Position numbers and translations under genes: made by a program
Assembly: GCA_016718035.1 (NCBI GenBank)
Contig: JADKEK010000003.1
Coordinates: forward strand, 355,501 to 419,500
Source: Bacteroidota bacterium
Lineage (GTDB): Bacteria; Bacteroidota; Bacteroidia; Chitinophagales; BACL12
Reading direction: 5' to 3'
DNA: 64,000 bases
Notes under the pieces: generated by a model
The model's input: the letters and a program-made list of their open reading frames with translations, nothing else
Databases searched by the model: none
Told to the model about the DNA's origin: nothing
Part shown: positions 34,621-44,272 of the stretch, piece after piece
Layout: the number at the start of each line of letters is the position of its first letter
Position numbering within the stretch: position 1 is the stretch's first letter

Positions 34621-37473
34621 ATGAAAAAGCACATTGTATTTTCTCTATTCTTTTTGTCGCTATTTACACCAATTTATAACCAAACAACAAATAAATTTCC
34701 TAAAAATGGCAGCGCCGGAATTGGAACCACGGTTCCGAATAATTCTGCAATTCTTGAAATGGTATCCACGAATAAAGGAGTATTGGTACCGCGTATGACT
34801 CAATTGCAACGCGATGCAATAGCAAGCCCTGCAACAGGATTGCTCATTTATCAAACAGATATTATTGCCGGGTTTTATTATTATTCCGGGACAGCATGGA
34901 CAGCGGTTGGTGCCAATACAACATTGTCAAATTTAAATGCAACCACAGCTATTAATTCGAATTTATTGCCTAATGCAAGCGGTACACTTAATCTTGGTTC
35001 TAATGCATTTAAATGGAATAATATTTATCTCAATGCACTTAAGATTGGTGGGGCAACACAAACAAGCGCATTTATTCCATATACTTCCGGCACCGGAATT
35101 AATATTACCGGAACAACCATCACTAATATTGCTCCTGATCAAACAGTAGTATTATCCGGTGGCGGGGCAACTATAATTACCGGAAGCTATCCTAATTTTA
35201 CAATCAGTTCTACGGACAATAATACAACCTACAATGCAGGCAGCGGGTTATCTCTCACAGGAAATACATTTGATAATACAGCACCTGATCAGGTAGTTAC
35301 TTTAACGGGAACAGGTGGAACAACAATAAGCGGATCTTATCCTGATTTTACAATCAATTCTTCTAGTGGGGGAAGTGGATGGTCGCTCACCGGAAATGCA
35401 GGTACTATTGACGGGACGGATTTTATCGGGACAACTGACAGCGCGCCAATTAATTTTCGGGTAAACAATGAAAATGCAGGGCGGATAGACGGATTAAACG
35501 ACAATTTAATGCTCGGGCATTTTTCGGGTAATTCAAGTATTGGAAATAATAATATTGCATTAGGTTCTTATACAATGAATCTTAGTTCGGCGGTAGCATA
35601 TAACATCGCAATTGGCAATTATACATTGTTTTCAAATACAACAGGTGGGGCTAATACTGCTATTGGTTACAGAGCATTATTTTACAATGAAACAGGAGGA
35701 AGCAATATTGGAATAGGATATTATTCAAATGGTAGCACAACCGGCTCTGACAATATTGGTATTGGCTATGAAGCCGGAGCAGGTTTTTACACAGGTAGCG
35801 GAAATGTAGCAGTAGGCGACTTATCAGGCGGATCATCTGGTGATCAAAATGCAGCATTTGGCTTTAGGGCTTTATCCCAGGGAGGTTCCGGAAATTTGAA
35901 TACCGGAATCGGATCATATTCTTTGTATGCTAACTTTGGCGATAACAATACTGCAATTGGAGCAAATACTTTGGGAAGTAATACGAGTGGGAATAACAAT
36001 ACAGCTATAGGTTTTGCAGCAGACGTAGTTTCCGGAAACCTACATAATGCAACCGCAATTGGATATAATGCGAAAGTGGGTACGAGTAATAGTTTGGTAC
36101 TTGGAGGAACAGCGGTTGATGCTGTTAATGTTGGAATAGGAACACCAAGTCCAACTTGCAGATTGGAGGTTGTAGGGGGAAATGCTAAAATAAACGAACT
36201 AAATATTGGAACGGGTGGAACAAATACAGATCCATATGTTTTTGGCAATACCTGTTTAGGTTTATATTGCTTAAATATGAATGAGGGTAGTGCTAACACA
36301 GCAGTTGGAAATCAAGCACTTTCTCAAAATGTAAATGGCGCTGCAAATACCGCAATTGGTGGAGGTTCAATGAATTACAATACAGATGGATATGAAAATA
36401 CAGCAATTGGGTATGCGTCATTGCAGGTCAATTCAATTGGAAATAATAATACTGTTGTTGGAGTGGCAGCTTTACATATTAATTCAGAAGGAAATTTTAA
36501 TAACGCATTAGGAAGTTGGGCACTCGGTTCAAATAATGTTGGAAATAATAATATTGCATTGGGATATTATGCTTTATACAGCAATACCTCAGGAAATAAC
36601 AATACAGCTGTCGGCAATTATTCTTATAATAATAATTATTCTCAATTTTCAAATTCAACAGCATTAGGCTATGGGACAGAAATTTCTGCAGATAATCAAA
36701 TACGCCTGGGAAATATTGATATTACCAGCATTGGCGGTTTCACCGACTGGACAAATATCTCCGACAAACGGTTTAAAACAGATATAAACAACAAAGTACC
36801 GGGTTTGGAATTTATCACTAAATTAAATCCAGTTACCTATCACCTCGACATGGATGCCATAGCCTCTTTCTTAAAAACACCTGACAGTTTGCGCCTAAAA
36901 GAAAGTGAACAAATAAAAGGAAGCATATTACAAACCGGATTCATTGCGCAGGAAGTTGAAAAAGCAGCAGAAGAAATTGGTTATGATTTCAGTGGTGTAG
37001 ATAAACCAAAAAATGAAAATGATTATTACGGTTTGCGCTATGCAGAATTTGTAGTTCCGTTAGTAAAAGCAGTACAGGAACTGGACTCACTAAATACATA
37101 CCAACAATCCGAAATTGATACATTAAAATCACAAATTGCAATGTTAACATCAATAATTAATACTGCTAATTTAAATGACGGAGTAATTTCGGTTGGAATA
37201 GAAAATACTGACAATGTATTGCTCGGTCAAAACATCCCCAACCCATTTGATCATTCTACTTTAATTCCCTTCCGCATTCCTAAAGGTTGTAGTGATGCAA
37301 GTATTTTGATTTCGAATGTTGGCGAAGGAAAGGTAATTACCGCAGTTCCAATTTCCTGCGAAGAAACACATATCAGTTTTGATGCCGGGGAATTGGCGAG
37401 CGGAACGTATACGTATTCATTAATTGTGGATGGAGTTGTTATAGGCACAAAACAAATGGTACTGATCAAATAA
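34621..37473 (+). CDS. T9SS-exported protein with YadA-like head repeats and S74 tail-fibre chaperone domain
   Basis: Protein of 950 aa. Order: signal peptide (to about residue 21); an IGTTVPNNSAILEM-type collar with PRMTQLQRDAI, common in Bacteroidota surface fibres; two blocks of ~24-residue repeats (about 290-480 and 550-690) with the core NNTAIGxxAL as in trimeric adhesin heads; a peptidase S74 intramolecular chaperone starting ISDKRFKTDIN (Ser714) through LNPVTYHLDMDA and GFIAQEVEKA; a short coiled coil (about 825-845); and a T9SS type A domain (IPNPFDHSTLIPF to the end). It probably forms a trimeric fibre on the surface, perhaps an adhesin. S74 domains are best known from phage tailspikes, where they cleave before the Ser. 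It is flanked by decayed genes on both sides. Confidence 0.85.
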   Translation: MKKHIVFSLFFLSLFTPIYNQTTNKFPKNGSAGIGTTVPNNSAILEMVSTNKGVLVPRMTQLQRDAIASPATGLLIYQTDIIAGFYYYSGTAWTAVGANTTLSNLNATTAINSNLLPNASGTLNLGSNAFKWNNIYLNALKIGGATQTSAFIPYTSGTGINITGTTITNIAPDQTVVLSGGGATIITGSYPNFTISSTDNNTTYNAGSGLSLTGNTFDNTAPDQVVTLTGTGGTTISGSYPDFTINSSSGGSGWSLTGNAGTIDGTDFIGTTDSAPINFRVNNENAGRIDGLNDNLMLGHFSGNSSIGNNNIALGSYTMNLSSAVAYNIAIGNYTLFSNTTGGANTAIGYRALFYNETGGSNIGIGYYSNGSTTGSDNIGIGYEAGAGFYTGSGNVAVGDLSGGSSGDQNAAFGFRALSQGGSGNLNTGIGSYSLYANFGDNNTAIGANTLGSNTSGNNNTAIGFAADVVSGNLHNATAIGYNAKVGTSNSLVLGGTAVDAVNVGIGTPSPTCRLEVVGGNAKINELNIGTGGTNTDPYVFGNTCLGLYCLNMNEGSANTAVGNQALSQNVNGAANTAIGGGSMNYNTDGYENTAIGYASLQVNSIGNNNTVVGVAALHINSEGNFNNALGSWALGSNNVGNNNIALGYYALYSNTSGNNNTAVGNYSYNNNYSQFSNSTALGYGTEISADNQIRLGNIDITSIGGFTDWTNISDKRFKTDINNKVPGLEFITKLNPVTYHLDMDAIASFLKTPDSLRLKESEQIKGSILQTGFIAQEVEKAAEEIGYDFSGVDKPKNENDYYGLRYAEFVVPLVKAVQELDSLNTYQQSEIDTLKSQIAMLTSIINTANLNDGVISVGIENTDNVLLGQNIPNPFDHSTLIPFRIPKGCSDASILISNVGEGKVITAVPISCEETHISFDAGELASGTYTYSLIVDGVVIGTKQMVLIK

Positions 37474-37490
37474 ATATTTTTTGAATAAAT

Positions 37491-37530
37491 TTTCAACGAC
37501 ATCCCGATTTTTTTTGGGATGTGGTTGAAA
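37491..37530 (+). terminator. Hairpin after the S74/T9SS fibre gene
   Basis: TTTCAACGACATCCC pairs with GGGATGTGGTTGAAA (one internal mismatch) around a T-rich loop, 17 bp after the stop. There is no T run after the stem on the plus strand, so the mechanism is uncertain. The stem itself is clear. Confidence 0.6.
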
Positions 37531-37715
37531 AACTAGAATGCTTTTTAGAGCTGTTTATTCTTTTGATGGGATACCTTTTTAAATTATCGATAATATTAAT
37601 TCTATCTATTTTAATGATCCTTTTTTTTAGGTACTTTATCATCAGGATATATTTTAATAAAGCTTCGAAAAATAAATTCAACTTTAAATTAGATCAACTT
37701 AATAAAATTAAATCT

Positions 37716-38351
37716 ATGAAAAACGTAATAATACTCACCGCACTATTAATAACTAGTTTTACCAACCGTTTAAATGCCCAAGCTTATACAAAAGAAGATA
37801 TTTCTGTATCAATTGCATATGGTTTTCCAAATTCCATTGGATTATTTCATTCCAGTGGTTATGTATTTCCCATTTATGGCTTAAATTTAGGTTTTTATAG
37901 TCAATGGGATGGTTATAAAACATCGACTTTAGGGCCAATTTTCTTAAATATTGAAAAAGGTATTACAGGTGAGCAAGCATTAGGTTTGCGTGTAGTCTAC
38001 GCATCGCGGAAAATAGGATACCTGTTTTCAAGCGGAGCAGGTGCCGACACAATAGACTACAATTGTACATTTAATACGTCAACACTTGAAATATTTTTAA
38101 CAAGAACTAAACACTTCGGTAATTTCGATCAATTTGATCCATATTATCGCACCGGATTAGGATATCGAAAAGGCTTTTATACTGCAACTTCAGACGGACC
38201 ATATCCAGATATCTCAACCTTTAGAGTTTTTCCTATCGGTTTTCTATTTACAATAGGAGCGCAATATTACATTCTAGAAAATTTAGGTTTCTATTTAGAA
38301 GCAGGATATTCTTCAACTATATTATTAATGGGAATAAATTTTAGATTATAA
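37716..38351 (+). CDS. Putative outer membrane beta-barrel protein
   Basis: Protein of 211 aa from ATG 37716, which yields a good signal peptide (MKNVIILTALLITSFTNRLNAQ). The frame is open back to 37521 but that extension is a Phe/Ile/Leu-rich stretch that would hide the signal. The mature part has alternating strands and turns (ISVSIAYGFPNSIGL, LNLGFYSQWDGYKTSTLGPI, IGFLFTIGAQYYILENLGFY) and ends in the barrel-type SSTILLMGINFRL. No family was recognised. It is downstream of the fibre gene in the same direction but separated by a hairpin. Confidence 0.62.
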   Translation: MKNVIILTALLITSFTNRLNAQAYTKEDISVSIAYGFPNSIGLFHSSGYVFPIYGLNLGFYSQWDGYKTSTLGPIFLNIEKGITGEQALGLRVVYASRKIGYLFSSGAGADTIDYNCTFNTSTLEIFLTRTKHFGNFDQFDPYYRTGLGYRKGFYTATSDGPYPDISTFRVFPIGFLFTIGAQYYILENLGFYLEAGYSSTILLMGINFRL

Positions 38352-38409
38352 TTGTAGAATTAGAATGATCATATCCTCCCAAATAATTAGTGGTTAAAAT
38401 AATTGCACT

Positions 38410-39175
38410 TTAGATAATCAGTGTAATATGCAAATCATTTATAATTTCTTGTCTTGATCTGTCGGAAAAGAACCAGCCTAAGGGTAATTCCACAGTTTCC
38501 CTATTTAATTTAATTTCAAAATAATGGTCTTCCGGATTAATTTTATTTACTGTTAAATCTGCAATATGCACATACGAACAACCACCTGCATCACAACCAT
38601 GAATTAAAGCATTCATTGGAGTGCGCACTTCGGTTAAAATTCGCCATCAGGTGCTGTTGGCAAAATAACATTGCTGATAAAAATAATATTGAATTTTATA
38701 AGTTTTATTTTCCCCTCCGCAATTAACAGGTTGGCTTGTTCCTGCAAATTAACATAGATTTGAAATATTGTTGAAAAACCCGAATTTTCTGAATATCCTC
38801 CATCTGCTATATGCCCACATGGTTTATTATTTTGGCAATCAAATTCTCCAGCAGGTTGGAAATAAGGGGAACGACAACTTAAGCCAACTACTGCACTATA
38901 AGTTAATTGACTTTCAACAAAATGCATCATGTCAATAGATTGTATTTTAGCCTGCTCTGCAAAATCTCTGATTCTGCAGCACCGTGCCAGGACTCTGTCC
39001 GACGCAAACTATAAATTAACAAATATACTTTGGTCTTGAGCGTTCATTAAATTATATTCTAAACAGCCGGAACCACAATTAATCATTAATGGATAAAATC
39101 CTTTGTATTTCTCCGTGGGCTGTTTCTTTGGGCGCTCTATGGTTACGGCTGTTCTCGGGATTGTAGGTTCAAGAA
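38410..39175 (-). pseudogene. Truncated, frameshifted patatin-like phospholipase
   Basis: Reading the minus strand, a patatin-like C-terminal half is recognisable: FYPLMINCGSGCLEYN, VVGLSCRSPYFQPAGEF, HIADGGYSENSGFST (the DGG carries the catalytic Asp) and, after a frame change, VELPLGWFFSDRSRQ, a usual C-terminal motif. An in-frame TAG lies at 39009-39011 and a one-base frame loss occurs near 38633-38640 in a T run. The N-terminal half with the Gly-rich loop and nucleophile GxSxG is absent, because the remnant starts right at the stop of the MORN gene. Two short open frames (38634-38930 and 38410-38628) are its pieces. Confidence 0.68.
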
Positions 39176-39178
39176 ATA

Positions 39179-40102
39179 TTATTTCACAAACTGGTCATTA
39201 CGCCATTGGCCTTCCATTACGCTGCCATCTTTAAATGTGTAGCGACCGTAGCCTTCTTTTTTATTATTTACAAATTCACCATCATACATATCGCCATTGG
39301 CAAATTTCAATACAGCTTTACCTTCGTAATTACCATTTTTAAACATGCCCGCATACACATCGCCCTGCGCAAAAGTATACGTACCAAAACCATCGTAAAC
39401 ACCATCTTTAAAATTACCTTCATACACAGAACCATCCTTTAAATGATATTTACCAAATCCGTTTAACAAATTATTTTCGAAATTACCTTCATATTTATCA
39501 CCATTCATATATTCATAAATACCAAAACCCTGATATTTTCCATTTATAAACTGGCCGGTATATTTTTCACCTTTTTTCATTTCGAAAATACCTTTACCAT
39601 GCAAACTGTTATTCATAAATTCACCGGTGTACACATCGCCGTTGGCATATACTAAAACACCCTTGCCATTGTATTGGTCGTTTTTAAATTCGCCGGAATA
39701 GGAACTGCCATCTGTAAATTTGTAAACCCCTTTTCCATTTTTTAAATTATTCGCAAACATCCCGGTATACACTTCACCATTATCATATTTATATATACCT
39801 TTTCCATTATAATCTCCGGCTTTAAATGCGCCGGAATACGAACTGCCATTAGCAAACGTATATGTGCCTTCACCTTCATAATCGTCTTTCGCAAATGAGC
39901 CTACATATTTATCACCACTGGCAAAAGTAAATTCACCTTTGCCGTGTTTCATGTTTTTTTTGAATTTCCCGGTATACGTATCACCATTATCCCAACGGTA
40001 AGTTCCGTTACCTTTTTCACAATTTCCCTGAATGCATCCTGCTTGTGCAAACATCTGATTGCCCATTATAAAGGCAATTACAACAACAAATATTTTTTTC
40101 AT
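39179..40102 (-). CDS. Exported MORN-repeat protein
   Basis: Protein of 307 aa with a signal peptide ending QMFAQ, then a short Cys-containing segment (CIQGNCEKG), then twelve consecutive 23-residue MORN repeats of the form Y-x-F-x-x-G-D-x-Y-x-G-x-F ... G-x-G, filling the rest of the protein. The last repeat is shortened. MORN arrays bind lipid or other proteins and form elongated beta-sheets. In Bacteroidota they are often found in exported proteins of unknown role. No sorting domain is present. It lies 15 bp after glyA, probably in one transcript. Confidence 0.9.
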   Translation of the reverse strand: MKKIFVVVIAFIMGNQMFAQAGCIQGNCEKGNGTYRWDNGDTYTGKFKKNMKHGKGEFTFASGDKYVGSFAKDDYEGEGTYTFANGSSYSGAFKAGDYNGKGIYKYDNGEVYTGMFANNLKNGKGVYKFTDGSSYSGEFKNDQYNGKGVLVYANGDVYTGEFMNNSLHGKGIFEMKKGEKYTGQFINGKYQGFGIYEYMNGDKYEGNFENNLLNGFGKYHLKDGSVYEGNFKDGVYDGFGTYTFAQGDVYAGMFKNGNYEGKAVLKFANGDMYDGEFVNNKKEGYGRYTFKDGSVMEGQWRNDQFVK

Positions 40103-40117
40103 GTTTTGAATAATTTT

Positions 40118-41392
40118 TTAGTAAGCAAATAATGGAAATGATTTCGCAAATGCAGTAACTTCTGAACGCACTGCAGCAATCATAGTTTCGTCATCCGGCG
40201 ACATAATTAATCTGTCAATCCACTCTACTATTTTCACCATATCATTTTCTTTCATACCACGTGTAGTAACAGCAGGTGTACCAATTCTGATTCCACTGGT
40301 AACAAAAGGCGATTTATCATCAAAAGGCACCATATTTTTATTTACCGTAATATGTGCAGCACCTAAAAGGTTTTCTGCTTTTTTTCCGGAAATATTTTTG
40401 TTGCGTAAATCAATCAGCATTAAATGATTGTCGGTCCCGTCAGAAATAATTTTATACCCTTTTCCAATAAATGCTTTTGCCATGGCTTGTGCGTTCGCAA
40501 TTATTTGTTTGCAATAACCAACATACGATTCACTTAAATCTTCGCCGAAGGCTATAGCTTTTGATGCGATAACATGTTCCAGCGGACCGCCTTGAGTTCC
40601 CGGAAATACAGCACTATCAATAATAGCACTCATCATTTTCACTTCACCTTTTGGTGTTGTTTGTCCCCAAGGGTTTGGAAAATCTTTTCCAATCATAATT
40701 AAACCACCACGAGGGCCGCGTAATGTTTTATGTGTAGTAGTAGTAACAATATGACAATGAGGGATAGGGTCATTTAATAATTTGGCAGCAATTAATCCGG
40801 CAGGGTGTGAAATATCTGCCATTAAAATAGCCCCAACGCTATCGGCAATTGCTCTAAAACGGGCATAATCCCAGTCGCGGGCATAAGCACTTGCGCCGGC
40901 AATAATCAGTTTAGGTTTTTCTGCTTTGGCAATAGCTTCCACCTTATCCATATCGATACGACCCGTTTCCTCTTCTACCGAATAAAATACCGGTCGGTAT
41001 AATTTGCCCGAAAAATTCACTGGACTACCATGTGTGAGGTGACCACCATGAGAAAGGTTAAAACCAAGTAAAGTATCACCGGGATTTAGACAAGCCAGCA
41101 TAACTGCTGCATTTGCCTGAGCACCGCTATGTGGTTGCACGTTGGCAAACTCGGCTCCGAATAATTTTTTCACCCTGTCGATAGCCAGCTGTTCTGTTTC
41201 ATCAACAAATTCGCAACCGCCATAATATCGTTTGCCGGGATAACCCTCAGCATACTTATTGGTCATACAACTGCCCATGGCTTCCATCACCTGTGGGCTG
41301 ACAAAATTTTCGCTGGCAATAAGTTCAATGCCTTCGGTTTGACGATGTAATTCTTTATTAATAATGTCGAATACTGCGGTATCTCTTTGCAT
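40118..41392 (-). CDS. glyA: Serine hydroxymethyltransferase
   Basis: Protein of 424 aa, full length. Signatures: EGIELIASENFVSPQVMEAM, NKYAEGYPGKRYYGG, the PLP lysine in VTTTTHKTLRGPRGG, and SGIRIGTPAVTTRGM. It moves the serine hydroxymethyl group to tetrahydrofolate, giving glycine and 5,10-methylene-THF in the cytoplasm. The gene is preceded by a -7 box and, on the same strand, by the terminator of the CotH-type gene, so it starts its own unit and is followed closely by the MORN gene. Confidence 0.97.
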   Translation of the reverse strand: MQRDTAVFDIINKELHRQTEGIELIASENFVSPQVMEAMGSCMTNKYAEGYPGKRYYGGCEFVDETEQLAIDRVKKLFGAEFANVQPHSGAQANAAVMLACLNPGDTLLGFNLSHGGHLTHGSPVNFSGKLYRPVFYSVEEETGRIDMDKVEAIAKAEKPKLIIAGASAYARDWDYARFRAIADSVGAILMADISHPAGLIAAKLLNDPIPHCHIVTTTTHKTLRGPRGGLIMIGKDFPNPWGQTTPKGEVKMMSAIIDSAVFPGTQGGPLEHVIASKAIAFGEDLSESYVGYCKQIIANAQAMAKAFIGKGYKIISDGTDNHLMLIDLRNKNISGKKAENLLGAAHITVNKNMVPFDDKSPFVTSGIRIGTPAVTTRGMKENDMVKIVEWIDRLIMSPDDETMIAAVRSEVTAFAKSFPLFAY

Positions 41393-41411
41393 AGTTGGTT
41401 ATTTGATTTGG

Positions 41412-41419
41412 CAAATGTA
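41412..41419 (-). promoter_or_regulatory. -7 box of glyA
   Basis: TACATTTG on the minus strand, a match to TAnnTTTG, 19 nt before the glyA ATG. No TTG at the usual distance upstream. Confidence 0.4.
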
Positions 41420-41451
41420 ATTAATGGTGAGTAAGAATTCTATGATAAAAC

Positions 41452-41481
41452 AAAAAAAGGCTGCCTTTAAGTGGCAGCCTT
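41452..41481 (-). terminator. Rho-independent terminator of the CotH/LTD gene
   Basis: On the minus strand AAGGCTGCC pairs with GGCAGCCTT around a 7-nt loop, followed by seven T. It lies 23 bp after the stop of the gene ending at 41504. Confidence 0.92.
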
Positions 41482-41503
41482 GATATAATTAAATTAATTT
41501 AAA

Positions 41504-44272
41504 TTAATGATTCATTATCACTCTTTCGTTTTGTGATTCGTTGCCTGCAGTTAATTTAATAAAATACATGCCATCAGCTAAACGATAATCCTGAAGATTA
41601 ATAGTAACTGTATGTTCGCCAGGTGTGCCGGAAACATTTTGTTGTTGATTAATAATAGCAATCAACTGACCTGTTACACTAAATAATTCCATACGGATAT
41701 CTTCCTGATTTGCACTTAACTGATAATTAATAGTAATTGGACCATTGGTAACTGATGGTGAAACATCAAGACCGATGTTAGCTGTTATATCATCAATTGC
41801 ATTAGCTGTTCTGAAATGTGCTGTCGCATTTTCCAAATCGGAAATCGTAAAGAAAATATCGGCAGTAAATGGATCAGGGTTAGCAATATGGTTTTCTAAT
41901 TCCCAATAATCGAAAGCAAAACCAGGAGAAGGTGTTGCAACTAAATCCATCATATTACCGCTAACATACACGGTGCTATAAGGATAAGTTCCTGGATAAA
42001 AAGCTTCAACAGAAGCAGTTCCTGCACCCGGAGGATATACATCTAATGTAAAATCATAATTAGGTAATTCTGTCCCTGCAAACCATGCAGTAACAGTATC
42101 GGCACTGGTTAATGACACATAAACACTATCATCTGTAGTACTTGGAAGCGGTGAGTGATTATTAAATTCCCAATGGTCGAAAGTAAATGTAGGGTCAGCA
42201 ATAGCTTTAAACTCTAATTCAGTTCCACCAAAATAAGTTGCAGGAAACGGATAATAACCCGGAGTAATTAAATTCACTTTCACATTGTTAGGGCTTCCAA
42301 CAGGTTCAACCTGAACTACGACTCCGTAAGATGCAACATCAAAACAATCTTCTACACCACTTGGTAAAAACGCACAACGTTCTTCAATAAATTCACGAAG
42401 ATCATCGTAATTATTACTCCAATCAGCATATGAGCCACCCCATCTGTCGGTATGACGTTCCATTTCAGGATCCATAACAGCGCGCATACTATCTAATCTT
42501 CCCAAAATAACATCACAATCGAAAGTTGTGCTAATCATATCACCAAAACGGTTGATATAATCATCTTTAAAATCTTCATTTGCCAATAATTCATTGGCGA
42601 TATCAATATGTCCGTTAGGGTCAACACCACCTAATGAAAGCGGATCACATGGATCGGCAGTTGGTGAGTCGTCAGGAATACCGGTATAATTAATATAGTG
42701 ACCGAAAGTGGCATCTTCATCCCATAACACATAGCGCCATTGTAATGCACCACCTGCAGGATCATAACCTCTCCACCATGCTGTATTCCAGTTCAACCAG
42801 TCGGAACAAACTGAAAACGTATTCACCAAAATATAATCGATTAAACTTTGGGTATTGAGGTTATCCTGCACATAATCATAATTTGTAGGGTCGGTCATAT
42901 CGTTGGTAGTTACAAACGTCACAAACGGGCTCCAAGGTGCCATGGTGCCGTATTCAGCCCAGGTTCCACCCCAGCATTTGATATAATCCATTTCATATTC
43001 ACCCTGATCGTAATAGTAATCGGTATAATCAGCATCATCAGCCTTCTCACGAGTATCGTAAACACCCCAATAATCGCCGTTGAGGAACATAATATTAAAG
43101 AAAGATGAACGCTCATCGAGTTCCAAATCATCTTTTTGGGCGATGTGATGTACAAAAGCATCGCGAACATGCGCACCACCATCAGATGAAGGATAGTTAT
43201 CGTTTGCACCTGCTTTTGAAATCATGCGTTGATAACCTGTGCGGTCAGTTACATCGGCAAAAAATTCGTGGTCGATATCGTTATCATAACCAAACTGATC
43301 GTGCACTATATAATCGAAACCTCTTTGGTCATATGCCCATGAGTCATTACCGTGTTCATTAAAAGAGCCTGTAGCTTCATCAATCAGATTAAAGTCTTTG
43401 TCAAAAATTTCAAATGAGCCAATTGGTTCGATTCCCCAGCCGGTAGCATTTAATAAATTATCTATTTGTTCTCCGGCGACAGAAATTATCGGCATTTCTG
43501 TTGTTTCATCAATGAAATAAGTATTAGTAGAACAAAGTGATAATAAAGTATCGGTTGAAATAGGGTAAGCAACAGTTCTTAAAACTGTAGTTTCGTCAAT
43601 GGTAATTGGTCCGGTATAAGTGGTAGCTGCTGCGGTAGGAAAAGCGCCATCTGTCGTATATCGAATTACCATGTTTGGTTCATCAACGGTGATGGTAACA
43701 GTAACTGAACCTGCATAATTTCCGGAATTTGGTTCCATATCCGGTTTTTTAGCATACGCAATTTTGGTAGGTGTGGTATTAGATGCATTTGGTGTTGGGT
43801 CTGTATAAATTCTCCAGTCAGCACCACCATTTGGAGAGCGTCCCCAGCTATGATTGGTTTGGTTTACTTTGTCAATTTCAAGTTCGTCCAACACGGTTCC
43901 GGCTGCGTCCGCAAAAACTATTTCTTCTGAACCTGTAGTTTGTGTCAGCTTAAAATTTGTGTGATAGTTGGTTCCAACAACTGTATTACGGTTTGAACAC
44001 CAAAAACGCACAAACCCACCAGCGGCAATATTCACGCCGGCCGGAATAACATATTTGGTTGGGTCATCAGCATTATCGCTAAGGTGATAACCAGCCAGTG
44101 GAACTGCGGTAGCGCCTGCATTGTAAAGTTCAATCCAGTCTTCATAATCGCCATAGTTATCAGCAATATCGCTGAAGTTAGCTGCAGAATATTCGTTAAT
44201 TACCACCTGTGCTACCGCGCAGGAGTAGGTTAAAAACCCTACAGATAATAGGAGGAGTAAACGTTTTTTCAT
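41504..44272 (-). CDS. T9SS-exported CotH kinase-family protein with lamin-tail domain
   Basis: Protein of 922 aa. Order: signal peptide (to SCAVAQ); lamin-tail domain (VVINEYSAANFSDI ... EDWIELYNAGATAVPLAGYH, about 22-140); a chitobiase C-terminal-like beta domain (SVTVTITVDEPNMVIRYTTD, about 185-245); a CotH domain (about 265-620) with HVRDAFVHHIAQ, FFNIMFLNGDYWGVYDTREK and VLWDEDATFGHY, the last holding the Asp residues that bind Mg in CotH kinases; two repeats of a beta module with FTFDHWEFNN and FAFDYWELEN; and a T9SS type A domain (from about 835). CotH in Bacillus phosphorylates spore-coat proteins. Here the protein is exported, and its target is unknown. Confidence 0.88.
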   Translation of the reverse strand: MKKRLLLLLSVGFLTYSCAVAQVVINEYSAANFSDIADNYGDYEDWIELYNAGATAVPLAGYHLSDNADDPTKYVIPAGVNIAAGGFVRFWCSNRNTVVGTNYHTNFKLTQTTGSEEIVFADAAGTVLDELEIDKVNQTNHSWGRSPNGGADWRIYTDPTPNASNTTPTKIAYAKKPDMEPNSGNYAGSVTVTITVDEPNMVIRYTTDGAFPTAAATTYTGPITIDETTVLRTVAYPISTDTLLSLCSTNTYFIDETTEMPIISVAGEQIDNLLNATGWGIEPIGSFEIFDKDFNLIDEATGSFNEHGNDSWAYDQRGFDYIVHDQFGYDNDIDHEFFADVTDRTGYQRMISKAGANDNYPSSDGGAHVRDAFVHHIAQKDDLELDERSSFFNIMFLNGDYWGVYDTREKADDADYTDYYYDQGEYEMDYIKCWGGTWAEYGTMAPWSPFVTFVTTNDMTDPTNYDYVQDNLNTQSLIDYILVNTFSVCSDWLNWNTAWWRGYDPAGGALQWRYVLWDEDATFGHYINYTGIPDDSPTADPCDPLSLGGVDPNGHIDIANELLANEDFKDDYINRFGDMISTTFDCDVILGRLDSMRAVMDPEMERHTDRWGGSYADWSNNYDDLREFIEERCAFLPSGVEDCFDVASYGVVVQVEPVGSPNNVKVNLITPGYYPFPATYFGGTELEFKAIADPTFTFDHWEFNNHSPLPSTTDDSVYVSLTSADTVTAWFAGTELPNYDFTLDVYPPGAGTASVEAFYPGTYPYSTVYVSGNMMDLVATPSPGFAFDYWELENHIANPDPFTADIFFTISDLENATAHFRTANAIDDITANIGLDVSPSVTNGPITINYQLSANQEDIRMELFSVTGQLIAIINQQQNVSGTPGEHTVTINLQDYRLADGMYFIKLTAGNESQNERVIMNH

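Noticed and set aside
35844..36299. 151-codon minus-strand open frame in the fibre gene
   Set aside because: Pro/Ala/Leu repeats mirror the plus-strand NTAIG repeats; there is no independent coding signal.
34621..37473. Prophage or phage tail gene
   Set aside because: The S74 domain suggests a tail fibre, but the protein has a signal peptide and a T9SS sorting domain and there are no phage structural, lysis or integrase genes around it.
37521..37715. Longer N-terminus of the barrel protein
   Set aside because: The added 65 residues are a Phe/Ile/Leu-rich stretch that would mask the clean signal peptide starting at 37716.
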